Part shown: in pieces, positions 24,907-33,388 of the stretch
Numbering within the stretch: the first letter of the stretch is position 1
How the letters are laid out: every line of letters begins with the position of its first letter
Source: Natronosalvus sp042663485
GTDB taxonomy: Archaea; Halobacteriota; Halobacteria; Halobacteriales; Natrialbaceae
Assembly (NCBI GenBank): GCA_042663485.1
Contig: JBHTAF010000002.1
Strand: one strand, 5' to 3'
Length of the DNA stretch: 64,000 nucleotides
Translations under genes and position numbers: made by a program
The notes under the pieces: model-generated
The model's database searches: none
Seen by the model: the letters and a program-made list of their open reading frames with translations, nothing else
What the model was told of the DNA's origin: nothing

Positions 24907-25338
24907 ATGGATCCCGACGACAAGAACGCGGACGACGCGAAGGCGACCGACCTCGAGCTCAGCGACGCCGAAAAGGACGCCCTCCACGACCTCCAGCTCG
25001 CGGTCGAACACCTCCACCGGGGCTACGGCGCGCTGCTCGAGTGTCACCACGAAGTCGGCCACGCGATGGATCAGATCGCCGACGCCGAGGACCGCCTCCG
25101 GGAGGCGGGCCACGAGACCCGGGCGAACGACCTCAGGGACGAGTACCTGCCCGCTGGCTCGGTCGGTGACCGGTGGACCTACGAGTTGATCGAGGAGTTC
25201 TCCAACGGGTTCCTGCGGGAGCTGACCGACTTCGAGGCGACCGTCCGGGACGAACTCGCCGACGGCCAGGGACACGTCACCGAGCGCGAACAGCAGCGGC
25301 GGTGGCGCGAACGAGCCGAGGGATGGGAGTCGGAGTAA
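24907..25338 (+). CDS. Conserved haloarchaeal helical protein, unknown function
   Basis: A 143-residue acidic protein, almost wholly helical by its heptad-like pattern (LHDLQLAVEHLHRGYGALLE, then HHEVGHAMDQIADAEDRL). A short aromatic segment follows (GDRWTYELIEEFSNGFL). No membrane segment, signal or cysteine motif is present. The arrangement suggests a small helical bundle that may dimerise. The ATG at 24907 is the first codon after a near-overlapping divergent promoter. I do not recognise the family and assign no function. Confidence 0.75.
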   Translation: MDPDDKNADDAKATDLELSDAEKDALHDLQLAVEHLHRGYGALLECHHEVGHAMDQIADAEDRLREAGHETRANDLRDEYLPAGSVGDRWTYELIEEFSNGFLRELTDFEATVRDELADGQGHVTEREQQRRWRERAEGWESE

Positions 25339-25447
25339 CTCGAGAAGCGAGTCGAGACCGCGAAGGTCGAGCGACCTCGATCGAGCCGAGGCTGTTCGAA
25401 GCGACGAAAGAGAGAAGATGTCGGCGACAGCGACTGCAGGCAGTTCC

Positions 25448-27421
25448 TCAGTCGTCAGCGGGCGCCGCCCCGGAACCGCCCTCGGCCTGAGCCTTCGTCC
25501 AGGCGAGTTTGCCGCCGGCAGCGAGGATGTCGCGCTCGCGCTCGGAGGCGTCCAGTGTGGCGGTGAACTCCTCCTCGCCGTTGACGCGGACGGTGAACTC
25601 CTCGGCGCCGCTCGAGACGGCTTCCTCGACGTCGTCGACGATCTCGATATCGTCGCCCTGGTCGATGGCGTCGTAGGTCTCCTCGTCGATGGTCAGCGGG
25701 AGCAGGCCGAAGTTGAAGAGGTTCGCGCGGTGGATCCGGGCGAAGCTCTGGGCCAGCACGCCGTCGACGCCCAGATACATCGGGCACAGAGCAGCGTGCT
25801 CACGTGAGGAGCCCTGGCCGTAGTTCTCGCCGGCGACGAGGAAGCCGCCGTCGGACTCGAGCGCACGCTGGGCGAAGGTGTCGTCAACGCGGCTGAGCGT
25901 AAATTCGGAGAGTTTGGGGACGTTCGACCGGTACATCAGGATGTCCTGGGTCGCGGGGATGATGTGGTCGGTGGTGATGTTGTCCTCCATCTTCAGCAGC
26001 GCCGGACCCTCGAGTTCGGCCTCGAGGGGGTCCTTGAGGGGGACGTCGCCGATGTTGGGTCCCTTGATGAGTTCGTCGTCGACGGCCTCGTCGGGGCTGA
26101 TGAGGTCGGCTTTCGAGGCGTTGTACTCCTCGGCAAGTTCGAAGCCGGGATCCTCCAGGTCGCCGAGTTCCTCGGCCAGGTCGCGCGGATCGATGATTTC
26201 GCCTTTGAGCGCCGCGGCGGCGGCGACCTCCGGGGAACAGAGGTAGACGTTGTCGTCTTCGATGCCCGAGCGGCCCTCGAAGTTACGGTTGAACGTCCGC
26301 AGGCTCACGGAGTCAGAGGCGGGCACGTGACCGATGCCGATACACGCACCACAGGTCGCCTCCGAGAAGTTGACGCCGGCGGCCATCATCTCGGCGACCC
26401 AGCCCTGGCGGGCGAGCAGTTCCGAAGCCTGCTTCGAACCGGGGGCGACGATCATCTCGGTCGTCTTGTTCACTTCGCGGCCCTCGAGCATCTTCGCTGC
26501 GGGGAGGATGTCCTCGAAGGCGCCGTTGGTACAGGAGCCGACGATGACCTGATCGACGTCCGTTCCCGCGACCTCGCTGACGGGCACGACCTTGTCGGGC
26601 ATCGACGGTTCGGCGATCAGCGGTTCGAGATCCGAGAGGTCGACGACGATTTCGTCGTCGTACTCGGCATCGTCGTCGGGCTGGAGTTCGACGTACTCGT
26701 CGCCGCGACCGACGCGCTCGAGGTAGTCTTTCGTCTGCTCGTCGGTCGCGAAGATCGAGCTCGTCGCGCCGAGTTCCGTCCCCATGTTGGTGATCGTCAT
26801 CCGCTCTGGAGCACTGAGGCTCTCGGCGCCGGGGCCGGTGTATTCGAGGATCTTGCCGACGCCGCCCTTGACGGTGAGGCGACGGAGCATCTCGAGGATG
26901 ACGTCTTTGGCGGTGGCCCACTCGGGGAGTTCGCCCTCGAGGCGGACGTTGACGACCTCGGGCATCTCGATGTAGTAGGGGGCGCCGCCCATCGCGACGG
27001 TGATGTCGATCCCGCCGGCGCCGATGGCGAGTTCGCCCAGCCCACCCGGCGTCGGGGTGTGGCTGTCGGATCCGAGCAGGGTTTTGCCGGGAGCGGCGAA
27101 GTTCTCGCGGTGGACGTTGTGGCAGATACCGTTGCCGGGGCGAGAGAAGTGGGCCCCGTAGGTGCCGGCTGCAGAACGCAGGAAGCGGTGGTCGTCGGTG
27201 TTTTTGAAGTCGAACTGGTAGGTCTGATGGTCACAGTACTGGGCGGCCAGTTCGGTCTGGACCTCGTCCAGTCCCATCGCCTCGAACTGGAGCCAGACCA
27301 TCGTGCCGGTCGTGTCCTGTGTCAGCACCTGGTCGATCTCGATCCCGATCTCTTCGCCGGTCTCGAGTTCGCCCTCGACGAGGTGATCGTCGAGAATTTT
27401 CTCGGTGAGCGTCTGTCCCAT
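25448..27421 (-). CDS. acnA: Aconitate hydratase
   Basis: This 657-residue enzyme interconverts citrate and isocitrate in the TCA cycle using a [4Fe-4S] cluster. Cluster ligands are visible as the Cys in IVGSCTNGAFED and the pair in ATCGACIGIGHVP. Substrate-binding segments DSHTPTPGGLGELAIGAGGI, and the C-terminal swivel domain with ENYGQGSSREHAALCP near residue 540, are all present. Length is that of the shorter archaeal/mitochondrial-type proteins. A TTTATC box lies about 28 nt upstream of the ATG. It stands alone on the minus strand. Confidence 0.97.
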   Translation of the reverse strand: MGQTLTEKILDDHLVEGELETGEEIGIEIDQVLTQDTTGTMVWLQFEAMGLDEVQTELAAQYCDHQTYQFDFKNTDDHRFLRSAAGTYGAHFSRPGNGICHNVHRENFAAPGKTLLGSDSHTPTPGGLGELAIGAGGIDITVAMGGAPYYIEMPEVVNVRLEGELPEWATAKDVILEMLRRLTVKGGVGKILEYTGPGAESLSAPERMTITNMGTELGATSSIFATDEQTKDYLERVGRGDEYVELQPDDDAEYDDEIVVDLSDLEPLIAEPSMPDKVVPVSEVAGTDVDQVIVGSCTNGAFEDILPAAKMLEGREVNKTTEMIVAPGSKQASELLARQGWVAEMMAAGVNFSEATCGACIGIGHVPASDSVSLRTFNRNFEGRSGIEDDNVYLCSPEVAAAAALKGEIIDPRDLAEELGDLEDPGFELAEEYNASKADLISPDEAVDDELIKGPNIGDVPLKDPLEAELEGPALLKMEDNITTDHIIPATQDILMYRSNVPKLSEFTLSRVDDTFAQRALESDGGFLVAGENYGQGSSREHAALCPMYLGVDGVLAQSFARIHRANLFNFGLLPLTIDEETYDAIDQGDDIEIVDDVEEAVSSGAEEFTVRVNGEEEFTATLDASERERDILAAGGKLAWTKAQAEGGSGAAPADD

Positions 27422-27448
27422 AGCATCCCAAACTGGGCTATCCTGCCT

Positions 27449-27454
27449 GATAAA
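27449..27454 (-). promoter_or_regulatory. TATA box of acnA
   Basis: TTTATC on the minus strand, 28 nt before the ATG at 27421, fits a leaderless haloarchaeal promoter. Confidence 0.5.
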
Positions 27455-27654
27455 TCCAGCGTGTTTCCGAGTGGGTGAGCGTCCAAAACGTGGTTGTAAA
27501 ACGGTTTATTCTGCAATAATTGCTCCCACAGGTATGCGTTCGAGACAGTAACGAGAAACTGGCACTCGAGTTCGTGTGCATATTCTTCCAGATGCGTCTC
27601 CGACGTCGTCGAGTTGGATGGCAATAATTTCCGGAATCTACGACGGGAATCAGT

Positions 27655-27661
27655 ACCTATA
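27655..27661 (+). promoter_or_regulatory. TATA-like element before the 46-aa microprotein
   Basis: ACCTATA ends 27 nt before the ATG at 27688. It supports translation starting at the small gene and not only at the following exporter gene. Confidence 0.45.
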
Positions 27662-27687
27662 CAACCGCGGATAAATCAGCTACCAAC

Positions 27688-27828
27688 ATGAACGGCGATC
27701 GAGTTGGCAGCGTGCTCGAGGGAACGGTCGATCGCTGGACCGAACTCGATACCGACTGGCAGGGCGTGGTCGTCGGCCTGGCGATCGTCGCTCTCATCGG
27801 CGGTTTCGGCGTAGACGTTGCATGGTAG
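27688..27828 (+). CDS. 46-residue single-pass membrane microprotein, coupled to YeiH-type exporter
   Basis: A short gene (ATG to TAG) coding for a 46-residue protein with a charged N-terminal half, MNGDRVGSVLEGTVDRWTEL, and one hydrophobic segment, VVVGLAIVALIGGF. It overlaps the ATG of the exporter gene at 27822 by 7 nt in another frame. A TATA-like box sits 27 nt upstream of its ATG. It could be a small accessory subunit or assembly factor of the exporter. The coupling and TATA spacing are seen; the partner role is inferred. It may instead be a leader that sets translation of the exporter. Confidence 0.6.
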   Translation: MNGDRVGSVLEGTVDRWTELDTDWQGVVVGLAIVALIGGFGVDVAW

Positions 27829-28811
27829 CGGCCGTCGCCAGAACGCTGCCCGGCCTGCTCGTGCTCTGTCTCGGAGCGGTACTCGCTCGCGGCCTCTCGA
27901 CGCTCGCGGGACCGAACGAGTTGCTCCTGGCGATCGCTCTCGGGGTCGTGCTGGCAAACGGAGTCGGTGTTCCCGAACGACTTCGTATAGGACTGGCGAC
28001 GCACAAGATCTGGCTCGCCGCGGGAATCGTCCTACTCGGCGCGTCGGTGACCCTCGAGTCGATCCTCGAGACGGGGGCGACGGTCCTCCTGTTGCTGGTC
28101 GCGACGGTGACGCTCACCCTCCTCACCGTCGAGGCGGTCGCTCGAACCGTCGGCGGACTCCCGGAGCGCTTTGGCTCGTTGCTCGCGGCGGGTGCCGGAA
28201 TCTGTGGCGTCTCCGCCGTCGTCGCCGTCGGCGGCGGAATTCGTGCTCGAGAGACCCAGATCGCCTACGCGGCGGGCACCGTGTTGCTGGTCGACGCGAT
28301 CACGCTCGTCGTCTACCCGATCGTCGGCTCCGTGCTCGAACTCTCCGGACAGGTCTTCGGCGTCTGGGCCGGTGTCAGCATGCTCTCGACCGGTCCGGTG
28401 GTCGCCGTCGGATTCGCCCACTCGGAGACCGCCGGGCAATGGGCGACGATGACGAAACTCGCCCGCAATGCCCTCATCGGCGTCGTCGCGGTCGGCTACG
28501 CGAGCTACTACGCTCGCCGGGGCTCCGGTGAATCGACGTCCCTGCGGCTGCTGTGGTCGAACGTCCCGAAGTTCGTGCTGGGATTTCTCGCGCTCGTCGC
28601 GCTCTCGAGCGCGGGCGTCTTTTCGCCGGCCCAGCAGGAGTCGCTCGCGAACGCGGTCGACTGGCTGTTCCTGCTCGCGTTCGTCGGCCTCGGAACGGAG
28701 ATCCGGGTGGCGGACCTCAGGCGAGCTGGCATCGCTCCCGCGCTCGTTGTGGTCGCCGCGGTGGCCATCGTGAGCGTGCTGTCGCTCGCGGTTGCACTCG
28801 TCGTGCTGTGA
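27822..28811 (+). CDS. YeiH-family putative sulfate/anion exporter
   Basis: A 329-residue membrane protein with about ten hydrophobic segments. Marker stretches are LLLAIALGVVLANGVGVPER, GSLLAAGAGICGVSAVVAV near residues 125-145, and ELSGQVFGVWAGVSM with TGPVVAVGF, all typical of YeiH proteins (Pfam Cons_hypoth698). The family is proposed to export sulfate or related anions. Translation is probably coupled to the 46-residue gene whose stop overlaps its start. A transcriptional link to sulfur metabolism cannot be seen here. Confidence 0.88.
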   Translation: MVAAVARTLPGLLVLCLGAVLARGLSTLAGPNELLLAIALGVVLANGVGVPERLRIGLATHKIWLAAGIVLLGASVTLESILETGATVLLLLVATVTLTLLTVEAVARTVGGLPERFGSLLAAGAGICGVSAVVAVGGGIRARETQIAYAAGTVLLVDAITLVVYPIVGSVLELSGQVFGVWAGVSMLSTGPVVAVGFAHSETAGQWATMTKLARNALIGVVAVGYASYYARRGSGESTSLRLLWSNVPKFVLGFLALVALSSAGVFSPAQQESLANAVDWLFLLAFVGLGTEIRVADLRRAGIAPALVVVAAVAIVSVLSLAVALVVL

Positions 28812-28833
28812 CGCCTGTCAGCGAGCGCTCGAG

Positions 28834-29217
28834 CTAGATGTTCAGGACGACGAGGACGAACTGGCACGCTACGATCGCGCCGAGGATCGCCAGTACGCAG
28901 GCGTCGTAGACGAGTCGGAACTCGTCGAACTCGTCGATCGCTCCCCGGCGCACCAGCCAGGTTCGGAGCCACCAGGCGCCGACGTACAGCCCGGCCAGCG
29001 CCAGGGGAAACGCGACCAGGACGGCCAGCGTCGGCGCGTGTTCGGGTCCGTAGTAGGTGCCGATCGTCCACCGAATTCGGACGGTGCCTGCGAGGCGTCC
29101 GTACGAGACGGCGCTCAACGCGACGCTCGCGAGGACGATCACGAGACCACCGAGTGAGAGCGGCCGCGCGCGTTCGAGGTTCGAGCCGTCCGATCGGTCA
29201 GGGGTAGTCGTGACCAT
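28834..29217 (-). CDS. Small membrane protein, SdpI/DUF1648-like
   Basis: A 127-residue protein with about three hydrophobic segments: LSLGGLVIVLASVALSAVSYG, APTLAVLVAFPLALAGLYVG and LAILGAIVACQFVLVVL. The loop after the first segment (AGTVRIRWTIGTYYGPEHA) resembles the DUF1648 region of SdpI-type immunity and sensor proteins. The C-terminal VYDACVLAILGA segment closes the protein. It converges on the YeiH gene and diverges from the HTH gene. No function is assigned with confidence. Confidence 0.65.
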   Translation of the reverse strand: MVTTTPDRSDGSNLERARPLSLGGLVIVLASVALSAVSYGRLAGTVRIRWTIGTYYGPEHAPTLAVLVAFPLALAGLYVGAWWLRTWLVRRGAIDEFDEFRLVYDACVLAILGAIVACQFVLVVLNI

Positions 29218-29288
29218 GACGTCTCTCGAGACGACCAGGACCAGTATAACGGCTCGAGCACGGCTTCAGACCCTGTAGTCGTGGGAAG

Positions 29289-29295
29289 TTCTATA
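29289..29295 (+). promoter_or_regulatory. TATA-like element for the HTH/membrane pair
   Basis: TTCTATA ends about 28 nt before the GTG at 29323 and decides that start over an earlier GTG at 29281. Confidence 0.45.
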
Positions 29296-29322
29296 CGGGT
29301 GTGGGGTCGAAATGAGGCCATC

Positions 29323-29691
29323 GTGAGTGAGGATGCGGACGCCGACGCCGAGGATGACGCGGACGTCGAGCGACTCGCGACCGTGCTCGAGGATCCGACA
29401 ACGCGGACCATCCTCACCGAGACGAGCCAGGAACCACTGTCGGCGAGAACCCTGAGCGAACGGTGTGGAGTCTCTGAACCCACGATCTACCGTCGCCTCG
29501 AGGACCTTCGCGAGTGCGACCTGCTCGTCGAGCGGACGAAACCGGACCCCGAACGCGGCCACCACCGAACCATGTACGCGACGAACTTCGAACGACTCAC
29601 GGTCGAACTGCGCGACGGACACCTCGAGTTGCGGGTCGACCGCCGCGAGGACCCCGCGGACCGATTCACGCGGCTGATCGAGGGGATGTGA
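29323..29691 (+). CDS. Winged-helix transcriptional regulator (ArsR-like)
   Basis: A 122-residue regulator beginning VSEDADADAEDDADVERLAT (GTG start). The HTH is ILTETSQEPLSARTLSERCG then SEPTIYRRLEDLRECDLLVE. The short C-terminal half (TVELRDGHLELRVDRREDPA) is probably a dimerisation wing. Such proteins often lie next to a small membrane gene and sense its state; here the DUF7521-like membrane gene begins 1 nt after the stop. The GTG at 29323 is preferred because a TATA-like box lies 28 nt upstream. Confidence 0.85.
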   Translation: MSEDADADAEDDADVERLATVLEDPTTRTILTETSQEPLSARTLSERCGVSEPTIYRRLEDLRECDLLVERTKPDPERGHHRTMYATNFERLTVELRDGHLELRVDRREDPADRFTRLIEGM

Positions 29692-29692
29692 G

Positions 29693-30028
29693 ATGGCGTT
29701 CCAGCCGCTCCAGTTGTGGGATCCGGCGATGCCGCCGGACTGGGTGATCGCGTTCCAGCAGGTGACGCAGATCGTGAGCGTGCTCATCGGCGTGTTCATC
29801 GCCTACCAGGCCTACCGCGGCTACCGACGCAACGACAGTCGACCGATGCTGTTTCTCGCGCTCGGGTTCGTCCTCGTGCTCGCCGTGCCGTTCAGTCTCT
29901 TCGTCCTGTACGCCGCGGTTCCGGGAATCCCCCAATCCGCCGTCGTCGTCGCCTCACAGTCGAGCCAGGTGACGGGTCTGCTGGCAATCCTCTACGCTCT
30001 CTGGATGCCGACCGGAGGAAGAGGGTAA
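29693..30028 (+). CDS. DUF7521-like membrane protein
   Basis: A 111-residue membrane protein with three hydrophobic segments (VIAFQQVTQIVSVLIGVFIA, MLFLALGFVLVLAVPFSLFV and VTGLLAILYALWM). The loop YQAYRGYRRNDSRP between segments one and two is basic and is the hallmark I recall for DUF7521. It begins 1 nt after the stop of the winged-helix gene, so the two form one unit. A membrane sensor or permease partner of the regulator is possible but not shown. Confidence 0.75.
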   Translation: MAFQPLQLWDPAMPPDWVIAFQQVTQIVSVLIGVFIAYQAYRGYRRNDSRPMLFLALGFVLVLAVPFSLFVLYAAVPGIPQSAVVVASQSSQVTGLLAILYALWMPTGGRG

Positions 30029-30046
30029 GGTTGAACTCGAGGCCGC

Positions 30047-32194
30047 CTACTGAGACCGCCGCCCGAGAACGAGCCCTATGGCGACGGCGACGATCGCCGC
30101 GCCGACGCCGAATCCCGGTACGGACTCCGCCCCCTCCGAAAACCGAGACTCGATCCCGGACTCGACGGTCACCGTCACCCGCTTGTCGCCAGCCCCAATC
30201 TCGTGGCGCCCGCGATCCTCGAACGACAGCGTCGTCTCGACGGTCGTCGACTCGCCCGGTCCGAGGGTGACGGTCTCCTCGGCGACCACGCCGTCGACGG
30301 TGCGGATCTCGACAGTCGTTCGCCCGACTCGAGACTGCTCGTTTTCGACCGTTGCCGTCACCGTGATCTCCTCCCCGCGTTCGACCCGGTCGGGGCTGGC
30401 CTCGAGAGCCGTCACGGTGAGGTCGGCGGGATCGACGACGTCCACGACGAACGGGTCGTCGCCGACGTGGAGCGCGTACCGACCGGCCGACTCGGGCGTC
30501 CACGATAGGCGTTCGACGGTCGCCTCGCCGGGCTCGAGGCGGCCGGTCGCTTCGGACGCGATGGCGTCGTCGACCAGGACGGTCGCCCGGTAGGGCCCAT
30601 CCCGATCGCCGCGATTGTCGACTGTGACCGGGAACGTGACCGTCTCGCCCACGACGAGCGTCCGGGGGACGCCGTCGGCGGTCGTCTCGCGGAGCCCCGA
30701 AATCTCGACTGCCTCGCCGTCAGCGAGTCCGTACGCCATCACCGGCGTCGGCTGGTCGAACGCGTCGGCATGCTCGAACCGGTTCCAGGTGTCGGGGGCC
30801 GACGCCGTCCGTGTGTAGGTTTCGGCGAACTCGCGAACGTCGCTCCCGCCGCGGTGCTCGAGGTCCGCGAGCCAGTCCTCGAACGTGGCCGTCTCGCGCT
30901 GGTTCTGTGCCCGGAAGACGTCTTCCATGGTCGACTCGCCGTCGCTCTCGAGGCGCAACTGGCGGTCGATTGCGCCGTAGACCAGCGGTCCCTTGACGTA
31001 GTCGGTGAGCGGGTCCTGCCAGGTGCCGGGGTCCGTGAGAACGCCCTCGGCGTAGGGCGAGTCCCGGCCCTCACCGAGCGAGCGTCGGAACGTCAGGTAG
31101 TCGAGGTCGCCGCGCTCGTAGGTGAGCAGGCTGGCGTAGTACTCCGCCTGGGCCTCGACGAGCCAGCCGCTGGCCCGGTCCAGGTTCGAACGGGCGAACC
31201 GCTGGCGGGTGTGGACGTACTCGTGGAGCCAGACGCTGCCCGCCACGTCGAGGCGGGCGTCGTCGCGCACCCAGGCGTCCCGCTCGCCGTACTGGATGCC
31301 GTTAGCGCCCCACTCGACCGAGCCCGTGGGGGCGGCGACGATCATCACCTCGCTGTGGCGGTTTCCGACGCCGAGGCGCTCGCTGGCGTGAGCGAGCGCC
31401 TCGAGCACGTCACCGGGCGATTCCTCGAGGTCGGCGGCCTCGGGCACGACGAGGCGGATAGTCTCGCTTCCGTCGGTCGTCTCGTAGACCTCGTTGGCCC
31501 CGAAGAACGCGACGTGTTTCCCGGCGACCCCCTCGCCGTCGACGGCGACCTCGCGGTGGACGTCGACCGACGAGCGCTCGCGCCAGGCCAACTGGAGCTG
31601 GGGCGTCGCGACGATGCCCCACTCGCCCGTTTCGACGAACGTGTAGCCGCTCCCATCGTGGCCGTGGCGTCCGACGTCCGTCCGGTTCGCCGGGAGCCTG
31701 AGCGTGAGTTGGGGCGAGCGGCCCTCGTGGTCGCTCTCGGCCCACCGATAGGCGCCGTCGTCGGTCTCCTCGAACTCGCTCGTCTCGAGGACGGTCGCCT
31801 CGGATCCGGGCGTCACCGTAAGTCGAGTCACCGGTTCCGGCACGTCGTAGGTGACGACCGCCTCGAACTCGCCGGGGCGGTCGGGTCGCTGGTGGAGGAC
31901 GACGGATTCGCGAATCAGGTCGGGTTCGGCACTCGCGGTCGGGATGGCGTTCGCGTTCGCACTCGAACCGACGGTTCCCGTCGCGCCCGCTGCGAGCGAA
32001 CCCGACGAAACGGCAGCCGGTCCGCTATCTGGTGCCTCGAGTCCCGTGCCGACCGGATTCGCGTCGTGGGTCTCGAGCGACGGGGACGGCGAAGCAGGCG
32101 CAGAGCTGGCGACGAATGCACCCGCACCGACGCTCGCGGGAACGCTTCCGAGGACGATTACGATCAGGAGGGCAGCGACGAACCGGCGTGTCAC
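30047..32194 (-). CDS. Large secreted gluzincin-like protein with CARDB-type repeats and PGF-CTERM anchor
   Basis: A 715-residue surface protein. After a signal-like segment VAALLIVIVLGSVPASVG, the middle carries HEYVH near residues 324-328 and, 19 residues on, WLVEAQAEYY, the pattern of gluzincin zinc peptidases (HExxH plus WxxExxAEY). Two immunoglobulin-like (CARDB-type) domains follow, around VGETVTFPVTVDNRGDRDG and VERGEEITVTATVENEQS. The end is PGFGVGAAIVAVAIGLVLG and Arg-Arg, a PGF-CTERM sorting signal that archaeosortase A would cleave and lipid-anchor. GTG at 32194 is chosen for the signal peptide; the frame is open much further upstream, but without coding character. Confidence 0.75.
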   Translation of the reverse strand: MTRRFVAALLIVIVLGSVPASVGAGAFVASSAPASPSPSLETHDANPVGTGLEAPDSGPAAVSSGSLAAGATGTVGSSANANAIPTASAEPDLIRESVVLHQRPDRPGEFEAVVTYDVPEPVTRLTVTPGSEATVLETSEFEETDDGAYRWAESDHEGRSPQLTLRLPANRTDVGRHGHDGSGYTFVETGEWGIVATPQLQLAWRERSSVDVHREVAVDGEGVAGKHVAFFGANEVYETTDGSETIRLVVPEAADLEESPGDVLEALAHASERLGVGNRHSEVMIVAAPTGSVEWGANGIQYGERDAWVRDDARLDVAGSVWLHEYVHTRQRFARSNLDRASGWLVEAQAEYYASLLTYERGDLDYLTFRRSLGEGRDSPYAEGVLTDPGTWQDPLTDYVKGPLVYGAIDRQLRLESDGESTMEDVFRAQNQRETATFEDWLADLEHRGGSDVREFAETYTRTASAPDTWNRFEHADAFDQPTPVMAYGLADGEAVEISGLRETTADGVPRTLVVGETVTFPVTVDNRGDRDGPYRATVLVDDAIASEATGRLEPGEATVERLSWTPESAGRYALHVGDDPFVVDVVDPADLTVTALEASPDRVERGEEITVTATVENEQSRVGRTTVEIRTVDGVVAEETVTLGPGESTTVETTLSFEDRGRHEIGAGDKRVTVTVESGIESRFSEGAESVPGFGVGAAIVAVAIGLVLGRRSQ

Positions 32195-32377
32195 ACGTCT
32201 TCTTCTCTCCCGCGCGAGCAAGACTGTTCTGGCTTCCTGACGTTCAGTCGATATACGTTCTGCACCCTGACGGTCCGTCGATGAAAGCCGGGCCGTTTTC
32301 GTTCCCGGGAACGTAGCCAGCGCCGTGTACGAGCGACCAGTCGCCGTCCGAACGGATAGCGAGTCGGAGGGGCCTCC

Positions 32378-32830
32378 GTGACCGATCGCCGCGTCCGACA
32401 AGCGACGCCAGGCGACGCCCTGGCCGTCCGTCGACTCGTCGACGGCGCGTTGCTCGAGATCGGTGACGTCGAGTCCCGAATCGACGACGGTGACGTCCTG
32501 GTCGCGACGGAATCGCGATCGGTGGGTACCGGCGAGACGCGACGAGTCCTTGGCGCGATCGTCCTCGAGACACCGACTCGAGGCGAAACGGTGGGGGCAC
32601 ACGTCGTGGCAATCGCCGTCCATCGGCGCCACCGCGGACGTGGGATCGGAACCGACCTGCTCGAGGCGGCGCTCGAGCGAACGGGGGCGCTGACGGCGAA
32701 CTTCGACGCGGACGTGCGGCCGTTTTACGAGTCTCTCGGGTTCGACATCGAATCGATTGCAGAGGGGCGGTATCGTGGAGTGCAACGACTCGAGTCGTGG
32801 ACGGAGCGCCAGGGCGGCGAACGCGATTAG
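32378..32830 (+). CDS. GNAT-family N-acetyltransferase
   Basis: A 150-residue acetyltransferase with GTG start (VTDRRVRQATPGDALAVRRL). The acetyl-CoA-binding motif A reads VVAIAVHRRHRGRGIGTDLL around residues 78-97, and motif B is ALTANFDADVRPFYESLGF. The substrate is unknown; small-molecule or protein N-acetylation are both usual in haloarchaea. It starts 184 nt beyond, and divergent from, the gluzincin-like gene. Confidence 0.85.
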   Translation: MTDRRVRQATPGDALAVRRLVDGALLEIGDVESRIDDGDVLVATESRSVGTGETRRVLGAIVLETPTRGETVGAHVVAIAVHRRHRGRGIGTDLLEAALERTGALTANFDADVRPFYESLGFDIESIAEGRYRGVQRLESWTERQGGERD

Positions 32831-32932
32831 TCGTGAGAAGCTGACGCTGCGAGTGCCATCATCGAGCCCGCTCTCAGCGACTGAGAGACGCCAGCACCCC
32901 CCATTCTCGAGGCTGGAGATGCCGGACGCAGA

Positions 32933-32938
32933 TTTATA
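32933..32938 (+). promoter_or_regulatory. TATA box for the 121-aa membrane-associated protein
   Basis: TTTATA 28 nt before the ATG at 32966. It fits a leaderless transcript and decides this ATG over an in-frame start at 32948. Confidence 0.55.
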
Positions 32939-32965
32939 CCGGGGAACGTGGTAGATGGCCTCGGC

Positions 32966-33331
32966 ATGAACCCCAGACAACTCCTCACCGGTGATCCCAA
33001 GCGGAGTTCGATGCTCTACCTCGGGATCGGCGCCATCTCGCTGCTGAAAGCGCTGGCGGTCCGCAACGACAAGCGGCGCTTCAAACGCGAACTGCTCGAC
33101 GCCGCCCTGTTCCTCGGCGTCGGGATCGCGCTGCGCAAGTACGGCAGCCTCAGAGAGCAGAAACAACAGGAACTGCGCGAGTCCGTCCCCGACGTGCTCC
33201 TCCAGGCGCTCGAGGGCGACGGGAGCGGCGACGACTTCGCGTCGATGGCCAGAAAACGATTCGGCCGCGAGTCGGAGCCGGAACCCGAACCCTCGCTGCG
33301 GGATCGAGCGACGGGCTTCGTCCGCTCGTAA
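32966..33331 (+). CDS. Conserved haloarchaeal protein with hydrophobic N-terminal half
   Basis: A 121-residue protein. Hydrophobic stretches SSMLYLGIGAISLLKALAV and LLDAALFLGVGIALRK may be membrane-associated; a basic loop (RNDKRRFKREL) joins them. The C-terminal half (LREQKQQELRESVPDVLLQA, then the acidic EPEPEPS) is charged. The start at 32966 is set by the TATA spacing. No named family is recognised. Its neighbours give no clear clue. Confidence 0.7.
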   Translation: MNPRQLLTGDPKRSSMLYLGIGAISLLKALAVRNDKRRFKRELLDAALFLGVGIALRKYGSLREQKQQELRESVPDVLLQALEGDGSGDDFASMARKRFGRESEPEPEPSLRDRATGFVRS

Positions 33332-33388
33332 GTTCGTAGAAGCGTAGAATAGCCTCGAGCGAGGACCGAAAAAGCGTACCACCGTTTT

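Noticed and set aside
32195..33382. Upstream extension of the gluzincin-like protein (open frame to 33382)
   Set aside because: The extra sequence lies antisense to the acetyltransferase and membrane protein genes and lacks coding character; the signal peptide at 32194 fixes the start.
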